Shown: piece after piece, positions 26,943 to 34,645 of the stretch
Layout: the number at the start of each line of letters is the position of its first letter
Numbering within the stretch: position 1 is the first letter of the stretch
From: an uncultured Anaerovibrio sp.
Lineage (GTDB): Bacteria > Bacillota > Negativicutes > Selenomonadales > Selenomonadaceae
DNA: 64,000 bases
NCBI GenBank assembly: GCA_934203205.1
Contig: CAKPYV010000007.1
Coordinates: forward strand, 4,287 to 68,286
Reading direction: 5' to 3'
Program-made: the position numbers and the translations under genes
Notes under the pieces: generated by a model
Told to the model about the DNA's origin: nothing
The model's database searches: none
Seen by the model: the letters and a program-made list of their open reading frames with translations, nothing else

Positions 26943-27857
26943 ATGGGACAAAAGGATATTACGCAGAAAAATTTTGAAGCGTATAATGATGTTTTTTCGG
27001 ATATAGTTAATGGCACACTTTTTGATGGACGAGAGGTAATCAAACCAGAAGCTCTTGTTGATGCAATGGCGAAATCACAGTATAAAGCTGATGATAATGT
27101 AATACACGAACAGGAGCGGGATGTAGCCAAATATTGGACGGATAAGAACTGTTACATTCGTTTAGCCCTGCTGGGAGTAGAGAATCAACTGGCTATAGAT
27201 ATGGATATGCCATTGCGGGTAATTGGTTATGATGGCAGTTCCTATCGGGATGAAATGAACCAAGACGAAATAGTTATTGATGAAGAAACAGGTAAAAAGC
27301 ATAAAATCCGCCATAAGCGTTATCCAGTTGTAACTATTGTGCTATATTTTGGCAAAGTACCTTGGAAGAAGCCACTTAGCTTATATGATGTATTGGAAAT
27401 ATCTGATGATTTGAAGCCATTTGTTAATGACTACAAAATCAATTTGATTGATGTGCCAAGGCTTACAGAGGAGCAGGTAGAAAAATTTACCAGTGATTTT
27501 CAGATTATTGCAGACTATTTTGTACAGATTAATGAAAATAAAGGTTATGTACCAAAGGATATAACCATCAGGCATACAGATAGTTTCCTGAAATTGATGT
27601 CTGTGTTAACACAGGATGATAAATATGTAGAAATTTACAGAGAACTTTCTCATGAAAAGGAGGAATTCAATATGTGTGAAGTATTGGACAAGGTAGAAGC
27701 ACGTGGTGAAGCAAGGGGCAAAGCCATTGGTGCTTTGAATAAAACTGTAGAAATTTTGCGGGTGATTATTGCCAAGAATAGTTGGTCCAAAGAACAGGCT
27801 ATGGAGTTTATTGGTATACCTAGGAGTGAATTTGCTAAATATGCTGCTTTATTGTAA
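26943..27857 (+). CDS. Rpn-family recombination-promoting nuclease / putative transposase
   Basis: A 304-residue protein of the Rpn (YhgA-like, transposase_31-like) PD-(D/E)XK group. The N-terminal half contains FSDIVNGTLFDG, IRLALLGVENQLAID and the core strand YPVVTIVLYFG expected of this fold. The C-terminus has EARGEARGKAIG followed by a helical tail, common in the family. Members are DNA endonucleases promoting RecA-independent recombination or related mobile proteins. ATG 26943 is preferred over GTG 26937 because AAAGG (26928-26932) fits better. It is solitary next to an IS and a repeat. Confidence 0.8.
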   Translation: MGQKDITQKNFEAYNDVFSDIVNGTLFDGREVIKPEALVDAMAKSQYKADDNVIHEQERDVAKYWTDKNCYIRLALLGVENQLAIDMDMPLRVIGYDGSSYRDEMNQDEIVIDEETGKKHKIRHKRYPVVTIVLYFGKVPWKKPLSLYDVLEISDDLKPFVNDYKINLIDVPRLTEEQVEKFTSDFQIIADYFVQINENKGYVPKDITIRHTDSFLKLMSVLTQDDKYVEIYRELSHEKEEFNMCEVLDKVEARGEARGKAIGALNKTVEILRVIIAKNSWSKEQAMEFIGIPRSEFAKYAALL

Positions 27858-27861
27858 GGTT

Positions 27862-27889
27862 ATCGGATATAGTTCATGAAATATCCGAT
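27862..27889. repeat. Inverted repeat after the Rpn gene
   Basis: ATCGGATAT at 27862-27870 and ATATCCGAT at 27881-27889 are perfect inverted copies with a 10-base loop and no T-run. Confidence 0.6.
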
Positions 27890-28092
27890 GCAATAAACTT
27901 ACTTAATTAATTACAAAAAAAATATATATTTACAAAATTTGTGAAAAAGGGGCGTATTCGGCTTGTATGGCAGATATGCCCTTATTTTTCTGCTAAGAAT
28001 AATGTTGTTGCAAACTATCGATTTCTTAATGATTAAAGATAAAAATATATGATGAAGCTATGTATCAGTGAAGAAAAATATAGCCAAGTAAG

Positions 28093-28121
28093 CACGATGA
28101 GAAATTTCATTGTGTTTTTTT
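28093..28121 (+). terminator. Rho-independent terminator upstream of the secreted-protein operon
   Basis: CACGATGA at 28093-28100 pairs with TCATTGTG at 28107-28114 (one G-T), followed by seven T. Confidence 0.7.
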
Positions 28122-28163
28122 ATGCAAAAATGTTGGTGCTAGGTGAAATAACCTAAAAAAATG

Positions 28164-28193
28164 TTGTCACACAAATTGTCACATATTGAGACA
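28164..28193 (+). promoter_or_regulatory. Compound operator A (TTGTCACA direct repeats)
   Basis: TTGTCACA occurs at 28164-28171 and 28176-28183, then TTGAGACA at 28186-28193. Offsets are 12 and 10 bases. The same arrangement, with the same offsets, is found at 37661-37690 upstream of the HTH regulator. Shared sequence and geometry at two promoter regions in one locus indicate a common regulator binding site. Confidence 0.75.
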
Positions 28194-28215
28194 AACTATC
28201 GAAAAGAGTTATATT
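28186..28215 (+). promoter_or_regulatory. Candidate promoter of the secreted-protein operon
   Basis: TTGAGA at 28186-28191 and TATATT at 28210-28215 with an 18-base spacer. The -35 coincides with the third box of operator A, a placement typical of activator-controlled promoters. Neither hexamer is consensus. Confidence 0.5.
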
Positions 28216-28236
28216 TGATATAAATAAATATAAATA

Positions 28237-28267
28237 AATAATAAATTGTGATTATCAATTTATTATT
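28237..28267 (+). promoter_or_regulatory. 12-bp inverted repeat in the operon leader
   Basis: AATAATAAATTG at 28237-28248 and CAATTTATTATT at 28256-28267 are perfect inverted copies around TGATTAT, 28 bases before the first start codon. It could be a leader hairpin or a second operator. Confidence 0.6.
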
Positions 28268-28295
28268 CTGAAAAAGATGTGAATGAGGTGTCGAA

Positions 28296-29141
28296 ATGAA
28301 AATATCTATGAAGGCAAAATTTAGGAAAAGAATTTTCAGATATATATGCAGTACGTTGTTCGCCTCTGGAATAATACTGAGCACATTTTTGTCGAGTACT
28401 GTTAAAGCTGCCGATGTACATAGCTATCCTACGGTAGCAGTAATGCAATTTGGCAACAAGGCTATTACCAGTCAAGGACTAAGGAAGTATGACTTTGATT
28501 CTGCTTCTGAATATGCTATTTATCAGTTGTTGGCATCAGGCTGGTTTGATTTGGTAGATTACGAACAGCTATCTAATATTGCCAAAATGCATGAAATTAA
28601 TATGTCTGGCTTAGTAGATCAAAGCACGGCAGTGCAGCTTGGCAAGTTTGCTGGGGCACAGTTTATGGTAGTAGGCAATGTCACAGGGCTTACCAGTAAG
28701 GAATCTGGATTGGATTATCAGCATGGCAGAAGTGGTGGTTTAGGTGTTGACGTGCGCACGGTTATTGCTAATGTAGCCATTAGGATCGTGGATATAGAAA
28801 CTGGACGAATTGTTGGTGCAGGATTAGGCAAGGGGGAATCTGCTTCTTCCAATGTTGAAATAGTATTTAACAAATATAGAAAATCTGATAATGCTATATT
28901 GCCTATAGATAGTGATGAATCGTCAGGAGAAAATGAGGAGGAAGGTGGTGATTTTAATAATAATAGTACAAATTCAGAAGAAGTTGGACAATATAGCATT
29001 AAAATAGGGAGTGATACGTTTTCTGCTGTGCAAGTGCGAAATGCTATTAGCAAGGCTGTGCGAGATGCTGTATATGGCAATACAGGTTTGATGACAATGC
29101 TTAATGATGGTAAAAAGTTGAAAACCAAGACAGGATTTTGA
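28296..29141 (+). CDS. Exported CsgG/TolB-like protein
   Basis: A 281-residue protein with a signal peptide (about 1-38, basic start, cleavage near VKA-AD) and no lipobox cysteine, unlike true CsgG. The mature part follows the CsgG pattern: YPTVAVMQFGNKA, then LLASGWFDLVDYEQLSNIAK, VDQSTAVQLGKFAGAQFMVV and VRIVDIETG-like IRIVDIETGRIVGAG. A Ser/Glu/Asn-rich segment (about 205-235) interrupts the end. CsgG proteins form outer-membrane secretion pores. It is the first gene of a nine-gene run and has TGAGGTG before the ATG. Pore formation here is inference. Confidence 0.7.
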   Translation: MKISMKAKFRKRIFRYICSTLFASGIILSTFLSSTVKAADVHSYPTVAVMQFGNKAITSQGLRKYDFDSASEYAIYQLLASGWFDLVDYEQLSNIAKMHEINMSGLVDQSTAVQLGKFAGAQFMVVGNVTGLTSKESGLDYQHGRSGGLGVDVRTVIANVAIRIVDIETGRIVGAGLGKGESASSNVEIVFNKYRKSDNAILPIDSDESSGENEEEGGDFNNNSTNSEEVGQYSIKIGSDTFSAVQVRNAISKAVRDAVYGNTGLMTMLNDGKKLKTKTGF

Positions 29142-29217
29142 AGGGGGATATAATATGTAGATTCAAATTTTTATTAAGTGCATAAAATATAGATAGTTTG
29201 AAAGGTGTGTAGATATT

Positions 29218-30171
29218 ATGTTCAGATATAGGAGTCTTATTAATTTATTAATAACAATAATATGTATTTGTATATCTGTGCCAGCCTATGCAGCTGCTCG
29301 TGCTCAAATTACAGAAGGTTGGTACAAAATAGTCCCAGCTCATGCACAGAGTAAGGCTTTGGATGTGGGTGGTGCAAAAACAAATCCTGGAGCTAATATT
29401 CAATTATGGGGTTACGTAGGTGCGCCACAACAAAAATTTTATGTTAGGCATAGAGGCAACAATTGGTATTCCATAAAGGCTGGCAATTGTGATTTGTATG
29501 TGGATGCACAAGGTGGCGTGCCACACAATGGTGAAAATGTACATTTATGGAATTGGAATGGCACAGATGCACAGTTGTGGGGATTCATAGATACAACTGA
29601 TGGTTTTAATATTTATACTAAAATGCAATACAATTTGGTATTTGATTGCGAGGCTGGCAGAGGTGATGATGGTACAAATGTACAACTCTGGGAACGTGGC
29701 AATGTAGCTTGGCATAGATGGATTTTGATTCCTGTAGAAGCACCAGGAAATAATACCTCAGCAAGCAACAATAGTGGAAAAATAAATAATGCCTTATCTT
29801 GGGTGCAAAACCATGTTAATCAGACAGTTGGAACAGGTCAGTGTGTAGCATTGATAAAAGCATATTCTGCACAGTTAGGTTTGAATAATCCTATAACAAA
29901 TGGAAATGCTTGTGATTATGCTACCAAGCCATTGCAGCCAGGTTGGACTAGAGTACAAGGTGGGGTTCCACAGCCAGGGGATATACTGGTATATACCGGT
30001 GGAAAATATGGTCATGTAGCTATATGCGCAGGGAATAATATAAGTTTTCATCAAAATATGAGAGGAAAATTTGTAGAGAAAAAGATTAATTGGTCCTATA
30101 ACCACAGATGGTACTCTAAGGCGGAAAAGGGCTATAAATCATATTGGGGATATATAAGACCTAGTGTGTAA
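29218..30171 (+). CDS. Secreted ricin-type lectin plus CHAP-domain cell-wall hydrolase
   Basis: A 317-residue exported protein with signal peptide 1-26 (cleavage near AYA-AA). Residues 30-175 form a ricin-type beta-trefoil with Q-x-W-like repeats (IQLWGY, VHLWNW, AQLWGF, VQLWER). Residues 190-315 are a CHAP amidase/endopeptidase domain with catalytic Cys209 in GTGQCVAL and His266 in YGHVAIC. It would bind glycans and cut peptidoglycan in the periplasm or outside. Its place in a secretion-like operon suggests local wall remodelling for an envelope-spanning assembly. Confidence 0.85.
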   Translation: MFRYRSLINLLITIICICISVPAYAAARAQITEGWYKIVPAHAQSKALDVGGAKTNPGANIQLWGYVGAPQQKFYVRHRGNNWYSIKAGNCDLYVDAQGGVPHNGENVHLWNWNGTDAQLWGFIDTTDGFNIYTKMQYNLVFDCEAGRGDDGTNVQLWERGNVAWHRWILIPVEAPGNNTSASNNSGKINNALSWVQNHVNQTVGTGQCVALIKAYSAQLGLNNPITNGNACDYATKPLQPGWTRVQGGVPQPGDILVYTGGKYGHVAICAGNNISFHQNMRGKFVEKKINWSYNHRWYSKAEKGYKSYWGYIRPSV

Positions 30172-30191
30172 AGTGTAATTGTAGTGAATGT

Positions 30192-30236
30192 GCATAACGC
30201 ATTGCTGGGATATCCTGTTTCAGCAATGCGTTATGC
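30192..30236 (+). promoter_or_regulatory. 16-bp perfect hairpin abutting a ribosome-binding site
   Basis: GCATAACGCATTGCTG at 30192-30207 and CAGCAATGCGTTATGC at 30221-30236 are perfect inverted copies around a 13-base loop. GGAG of the next gene's Shine-Dalgarno is at 30237-30240, directly at the foot of the stem. No T-run follows, so it is unlikely to be a simple terminator; mRNA processing or translational control is more likely. Confidence 0.7.
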
Positions 30237-30247
30237 GGAGTTAAAAA

Positions 30248-31402
30248 ATGAAAATTTTTTTATGGATATTTTTAATGGTATTCATTTTTCCAAATATAGT
30301 GAATGCCCAAGTGGTTACAGTAAGTGGTCATGGTATAGATAAGGATTCAGCCTTCAAGGATGCGGTGCGTACTGCTGTTGAACAGGTGGTGGGCGTATAT
30401 ATTAATAGTAATACCATTGTGTCAAATGCACAGATTGAACTTGATAAAATATATACGGCTTCTGAGGGGTATGTAAATAGTTTTTCCATTATTAATGAGG
30501 GCTACAGAAATAATGAATATCAGATGTTGATAAAGGTAGATGTTGATACGAAGCCTGATTCGGAGCTTATGAACAGGCTTAATATGATTTTTTTACTAAA
30601 CAATCCTAAGATTGTTGTTCAGGTAACAGGCACAAAATATGCTGGTATTTGCGAGGCGGCAGTTACAAGCAAGTTGAAGAACATGGGATTGCAGGTGTTG
30701 GCAGAACATAATACATTATCTCTTGAAGAGCCTGTATTGGATGTTGTTGACATACCTGTTGTTTTTACTGAATCTATCAATGATGAATTAGAAGGTGCAG
30801 ATGGAGAAGACAAAGAAGGTTCGGCAGAAGATTCATCAATGGAAAATTCTGATAGTGAAGATGTACCAGAGGATTCATCTATGGAAAATCCTGATAGCGA
30901 AGGAGTACCAGAAGATTTTTCCAATAATGAAGATGAGCCGGAAGGTGATTCTGAGGTTAAGCCATCGGAGGCTGAACAAAATCCTACAGAAAGTAGTATT
31001 ACTGCACAAAATATTTTAAATCCGTCAGTAAAAAGAGGCAGTTTGCCTTCTTTGTCTAGTTTAGAGGGGGCTTCTCTTGAAAATGGTGATTATACAGTTA
31101 GATGTATTTTGACAGAAACTACTATGAACGTTACTTTGCCTGTATTTGATGTAGCTGGAAAAAGACCAACTAATAGTGTTCAAGATACTGGTCTGTTAAA
31201 GGCTGTAGTTAATGCTAATGTAGATGTGGTAAAAAATGAAGATAATAGTGTAATACAGCAATTTTATCTTACGGAAAATAAAATTTACAATAATGCAGAT
31301 ATGGCAATTCAAATGGCTATGGAAGGAATAAGTTATCAGATTGCTAGCAATGTAGCGAAAATCTTTTCTAATTATGCATCACAGATTAAGGTGATGAGTT
31401 GA
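30248..31402 (+). CDS. Exported FlgT/LPP20-like protein with acidic repeat linker
   Basis: A 384-residue protein with a signal peptide (1-20). The N-terminal domain VVTVSGHGIDKDSAFKDAVR, followed by TAVEQVVGVYI, matches the FlgT N-terminal/LPP20 pattern (small sheet and an Ala-rich helix). A central segment with KIVVQVTG resembles the TolB-like FlgT middle domain. Residues about 185-250 are an acidic linker with a 14-residue tandem repeat. The C-terminus resumes with beta-rich and helical sequence. FlgT is a flagellar H-ring protein, but no flagellar gene is near, so a related envelope role is inferred. Confidence 0.6.
   Translation: MKIFLWIFLMVFIFPNIVNAQVVTVSGHGIDKDSAFKDAVRTAVEQVVGVYINSNTIVSNAQIELDKIYTASEGYVNSFSIINEGYRNNEYQMLIKVDVDTKPDSELMNRLNMIFLLNNPKIVVQVTGTKYAGICEAAVTSKLKNMGLQVLAEHNTLSLEEPVLDVVDIPVVFTESINDELEGADGEDKEGSAEDSSMENSDSEDVPEDSSMENPDSEGVPEDFSNNEDEPEGDSEVKPSEAEQNPTESSITAQNILNPSVKRGSLPSLSSLEGASLENGDYTVRCILTETTMNVTLPVFDVAGKRPTNSVQDTGLLKAVVNANVDVVKNEDNSVIQQFYLTENKIYNNADMAIQMAMEGISYQIASNVAKIFSNYASQIKVMS
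30827..30940 (+). repeat. 42-base tandem coding repeat
   Basis: Two units of 14 codons (EDSSMENSDSEDVP, then EDSSMENPDSEGVP) lie at 30827-30868 and 30869-30910, followed by a degenerate partial unit to about 30940. The repeat is in frame and extends the acidic linker of the FlgT-like protein. Confidence 0.8.
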
Positions 31403-31432
31403 CAAAACATATTTTTTGATGGAGGCGATTGT

Positions 31433-32281
31433 ATGCAAAAAAATATATTATCCATATGTATGATTTTATCCATATTTTTTCTATCTAGTCTTGCTCACGC
31501 AGAGCAGCCGAAGGCTGATGAATATCGTCAGTTATTTGCATCTGGACATTATTATTTGGAGTATAAAATAGGTTTCAAGGACAGGAATAAAAACGAGTAT
31601 AGGGAATATGATCATCAACTGTTGGATGTTTATGACAGAAAACTGACACTGGGGGTTCAAGATGGCAAGCGTATGCAGTTTGCGGCGTACAAAAAAGGAC
31701 TGTTAGAAACGGTAATGGAACCAGAGGCGTATTATGCTGATGGCAAATATTATCAATTTCCCTGGTTTGAAAAGAACAAGGCATTGATGGCAACAGAAGC
31801 AGAAATTAATGATGTTTCTATCAATCCGATGGAGCGGTGGGATAGCAAGAAAAATAGGTTGATTGTGCCACAGCCGTTGCAGGTATTGGCAGAGGGAGAT
31901 AAATTTGGTAGAGAAGATGAGCATATAAAGGCAGCAAAATTGATAGAAAGTTTTGCAGGTGATGCCAAAAATTCAGCCTATGATAAATACAGTGCCGAGG
32001 TATGCAACTCTGATGGTGATGTGCTGTATGAATATATTACTTATCTCTACTATAAAAAGGGAGAGTTATTTGCTAGCAAATTCTATTGGAAATATCCAGA
32101 TAGGGAGGAAGTGCTTTTACAAGATATGGAAATCATTAGGTTGACCAGTGAAATTCCAGAAAAGCGTATCAACCTGAAAAAGGGATGCGAAGTTTTTAAG
32201 GCTGGCACAGGCGATATTGACGATATGCTCGACCACCAAGTGTTGCTATACAAGGTAGGAAAGGAGAATAAGGATGCATAA
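31433..32281 (+). CDS. Exported protein of unknown function (paralogue of the next gene)
   Basis: A 282-residue protein with a signal peptide (1-23, cleavage near AHA-EQ). The family is not recognised. The mature N-terminus ADEYRQLFASGHYYLEY and the C-terminal part (YLYYKKGELFASKFYWKYP) resemble the corresponding parts of the next protein (DSYRDMLMAGKYTIE and YYLDNGKMTKIASAIYVL). It is rich in aromatic residues and beta-prone. The gene overlaps the next by 8 bases, indicating coupled translation. Confidence 0.6.
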   Translation: MQKNILSICMILSIFFLSSLAHAEQPKADEYRQLFASGHYYLEYKIGFKDRNKNEYREYDHQLLDVYDRKLTLGVQDGKRMQFAAYKKGLLETVMEPEAYYADGKYYQFPWFEKNKALMATEAEINDVSINPMERWDSKKNRLIVPQPLQVLAEGDKFGREDEHIKAAKLIESFAGDAKNSAYDKYSAEVCNSDGDVLYEYITYLYYKKGELFASKFYWKYPDREEVLLQDMEIIRLTSEIPEKRINLKKGCEVFKAGTGDIDDMLDHQVLLYKVGKENKDA

Positions 32282-33140
32282 AAACTTGAAAAAATATATT
32301 TGTTCAATATTGGCGTTTGCCAGCCTAATATTCTCCTTTGATACTGCCTGGGCAGCAGACAAGTTGGATAGCTATCGGGATATGCTGATGGCTGGCAAGT
32401 ATACCATTGAGTGTGAGGATATTACCCCTGAACCGCAAATGGAGAATAAGGACAAATTTGCGATTGAGTTTGAATGGCGGGGACAGATAAATCTGCCGAG
32501 TGATAATTCCAAGGCTGTTAAGCACTGTTTAGCAGTGGCTTTACCTGATAGAAATTATATGGAGATTGAAGTTGTTCGACCAATAGAGAATTCTGCACAA
32601 AGAAACGATAAATGGATTGATTGTCAGCTAATAAAAAATGATGAGGTTTTTACCTATTCACGACGTGAGAATCTACAAAATGGAAAGGTGGATTATTGGA
32701 TAAAAACTAATATTAATTCGTATCAAAGGCAAAACGAAGTGATTGCACTTAATGCTTCTCCAAATTTGCTTTTGTCTTATGCAAGAGAAAAGGGGACTAA
32801 GGAAGTGACACGATTGGTTAATGCCATGCTGCCCGCCAATGTTTTTCCAGCAGGCAGAGAATATTATCAAAAGGTTGCTGAGGGAGAGTTGGCAGAAGGC
32901 ATTAGCTATGTGGATTACCGCTGTAGTACGGCAGAAAGCATCAATTTAGTTAGATACTATTTAGACAATGGCAAAATGACTAAGATTGCTTCAGCAATAT
33001 ATGTTTTGAATAGTGCTGGCGAGATAGTAGATGGGCACCGTTCCTTGGTCAAGGTGGTTAGGTTTGATTCTGATGTTGATGAAGCCATACTGAATTTGCC
33101 TGCTAAAATCAAAGACAAAACGAAAAGAGAAAAGAAATAG
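32274..33140 (+). CDS. Exported protein of unknown function (paralogue of the previous gene)
   Basis: A 288-residue protein with a signal peptide (about 1-27, cleavage near AWA-AD), ending in a Lys-rich tail. No known family is recognised. It shares the start and end pattern of the preceding protein. The body looks like a beta-rich fold of LolA-like appearance, which is only an impression. The start codon lies inside the preceding gene. Confidence 0.6.
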   Translation: MHKNLKKYICSILAFASLIFSFDTAWAADKLDSYRDMLMAGKYTIECEDITPEPQMENKDKFAIEFEWRGQINLPSDNSKAVKHCLAVALPDRNYMEIEVVRPIENSAQRNDKWIDCQLIKNDEVFTYSRRENLQNGKVDYWIKTNINSYQRQNEVIALNASPNLLLSYAREKGTKEVTRLVNAMLPANVFPAGREYYQKVAEGELAEGISYVDYRCSTAESINLVRYYLDNGKMTKIASAIYVLNSAGEIVDGHRSLVKVVRFDSDVDEAILNLPAKIKDKTKREKK

Positions 33141-33149
33141 GTGATGAAT

Positions 33150-33926
33150 ATGATGTTGAAAAAATATATTGCTTCGTTTTTATCTGCTGTAATGCTTTGG
33201 GGTGCTGTACCAGTATTTGCAGCAGAAGTAGAAAAAACCAGCTGCGTTATGTTGAAATTTGATGATGCGACCAGATTTGCCAAGGTTGATACAGCAGGTA
33301 CGCTTTCGGAACTTATCATGGAAAAACTTGTCAATAGTAACAAGTTTAACTTCAAAGAAACCAAGCCTATGGAAACAGATATGGCTCAGGCTTTATATGA
33401 GAACAGATTGGCTGAATTTAGGGAAAATAAAACATCTGTAGATAGTGGCGATTATAATGGAATTTTTGAAAGTGAGGAATTCGGCGAAAACAGGGTACAG
33501 ACGATAGATTCTGCTATGGTTGGTAAAATTGTTAATCCCAAGGTTACTACGGCAATGGGAGAAGCAACTGGCGCAGAATACCTTTTACAGGGTACAATTA
33601 CCAATATAGGTACAGGTGAGTATCTAAATGGGAATTTGGTGTATTTGGCATTTATTCCCAATGTATATAATATTTTTGTTGGCAAAAACAAAGGCTTGGC
33701 TGTCATTGCTGATGTACGCATGATCAAGGCGGAAACAGGCGAAATTATTTGGCAGGATACTGTCGTAGGCAGGGCAGATCAGTATCAATACGATGTAGGA
33801 TTGTTCAAGATTGGTAGCTTGAAATTGAATAACGAAACATATTTCAAGGCTGTAAATTCCGCAGCGGAGAAGGTTGCTTCTGCTGTTATAGAGGCTGCTG
33901 ACAAGGGCGTGCTTTTTGCTAAATAA
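33150..33926 (+). CDS. Exported CsgG/TolB-like protein
   Basis: A 258-residue protein with signal peptide (about 1-24, PVFA-AE). The mature part has the CsgG/TolB-N outline: CVMLKFDDATRF, an LSELIMEKLVNSNKFNFKE helix-strand, and GEATGAEYLLQGTITNIGTG. VIADVRMIKAETGEIIWQDT follows, the strand that typically ends the CsgG core. No lipobox is seen. ATG 33150 suits AGGTG at 33139-33143; an in-frame GTG at 33141 overlaps it. It lies between an unknown exported protein and another CsgG-like gene. Confidence 0.65.
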   Translation: MMLKKYIASFLSAVMLWGAVPVFAAEVEKTSCVMLKFDDATRFAKVDTAGTLSELIMEKLVNSNKFNFKETKPMETDMAQALYENRLAEFRENKTSVDSGDYNGIFESEEFGENRVQTIDSAMVGKIVNPKVTTAMGEATGAEYLLQGTITNIGTGEYLNGNLVYLAFIPNVYNIFVGKNKGLAVIADVRMIKAETGEIIWQDTVVGRADQYQYDVGLFKIGSLKLNNETYFKAVNSAAEKVASAVIEAADKGVLFAK

Positions 33927-33948
33927 TTTTACTGGCGGAGGTAGATTG

Positions 33949-34593
33949 ATGGAAAGGATTTTTCTGTTGATTATGGTGCTGGTTATGTGCCTGACTTCCA
34001 CATCTGAGGCATTCAGCAACAAAGACAATTTGGCTGTAATGGATTTTGGTAGTCGACCATATGCAACATCGGCAGAAGTTAGGACACAAGATTTGGGCGG
34101 GACTGCCAGTGATTATTTTATTCATGCTTTACTGAAAAATAGTTTTGCTGTCGTAGATAAAGATACAGCAATGTATAGGTTGCAAATGTCAGGTATATCT
34201 CCTAATGGAATCGTTGAACCAGATTCAGCAAAGAAAATTGGTGAAATTTTGGGTGTGCGCTATATTCTCTATGGTAATGTAAGCAATGTGAGTCTTAGTG
34301 ATATTACCGTTGAGGTAGAGGATGATAGCTATGAAGGCAGTGTGACACTCTGCACAGTCAAGGCACATGTGATAGCCAGGATTATGGATGTTCAGAGTGG
34401 CAATGTCGTGATGATGTTCAAAGGTGATGGAGCCTCTAAGAGCACATATGTTGAGGCTGGTAAGCATGGTAATGTCATAGCCGTAGGTTCTGGCAGGGTT
34501 ACGTTGGACAGTGTAAATAATGCCATTCAAAAAGCTGCATTGGAAATTGTAGGGAAAATGTCAGCAAAGTGCACAGAGACTAAAGGAGAATGA
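33949..34593 (+). CDS. Exported CsgG/TolB-like protein, short form
   Basis: A 214-residue protein with a signal peptide (about 1-22). NLAVMDFGSRPYA, YFIHALLKNSFAVVDKDTA, AKKIGEILGVRYILYGNVSNV and AHVIARIMDVQSGNVV match the CsgG core order. GGCGGAGG precedes the ATG at 33949. It is the third CsgG-like protein of the operon. The three differ too much to be recent duplicates, suggesting a hetero-oligomeric assembly or separate roles. Confidence 0.68.
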   Translation: MERIFLLIMVLVMCLTSTSEAFSNKDNLAVMDFGSRPYATSAEVRTQDLGGTASDYFIHALLKNSFAVVDKDTAMYRLQMSGISPNGIVEPDSAKKIGEILGVRYILYGNVSNVSLSDITVEVEDDSYEGSVTLCTVKAHVIARIMDVQSGNVVMMFKGDGASKSTYVEAGKHGNVIAVGSGRVTLDSVNNAIQKAALEIVGKMSAKCTETKGE

Positions 34594-34645
34594 TGATTAT
34601 GAAGTGAAACAACAAATAAAATGTTGTAAGCGAGGAGGAAATATT

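Larger units (their letters stand above)
27858..28295. other. 438-base control region before the CsgG/FlgT-like operon
   Basis: An AT-rich, non-coding stretch. It holds a 9-bp inverted repeat (27862-27889), an imperfect terminator-like hairpin (27947-27991), a hairpin with a T-run (28093-28121), the TTGTCACA compound operator (28164-28193), a promoter, and a 12-bp inverted repeat (28237-28267). No small ORF is credible. Confidence 0.7.

Noticed and set aside
30827..30940. A short CRISPR-like repeat
   Set aside because: The units are adjacent without spacers, in frame and inside a coding sequence.
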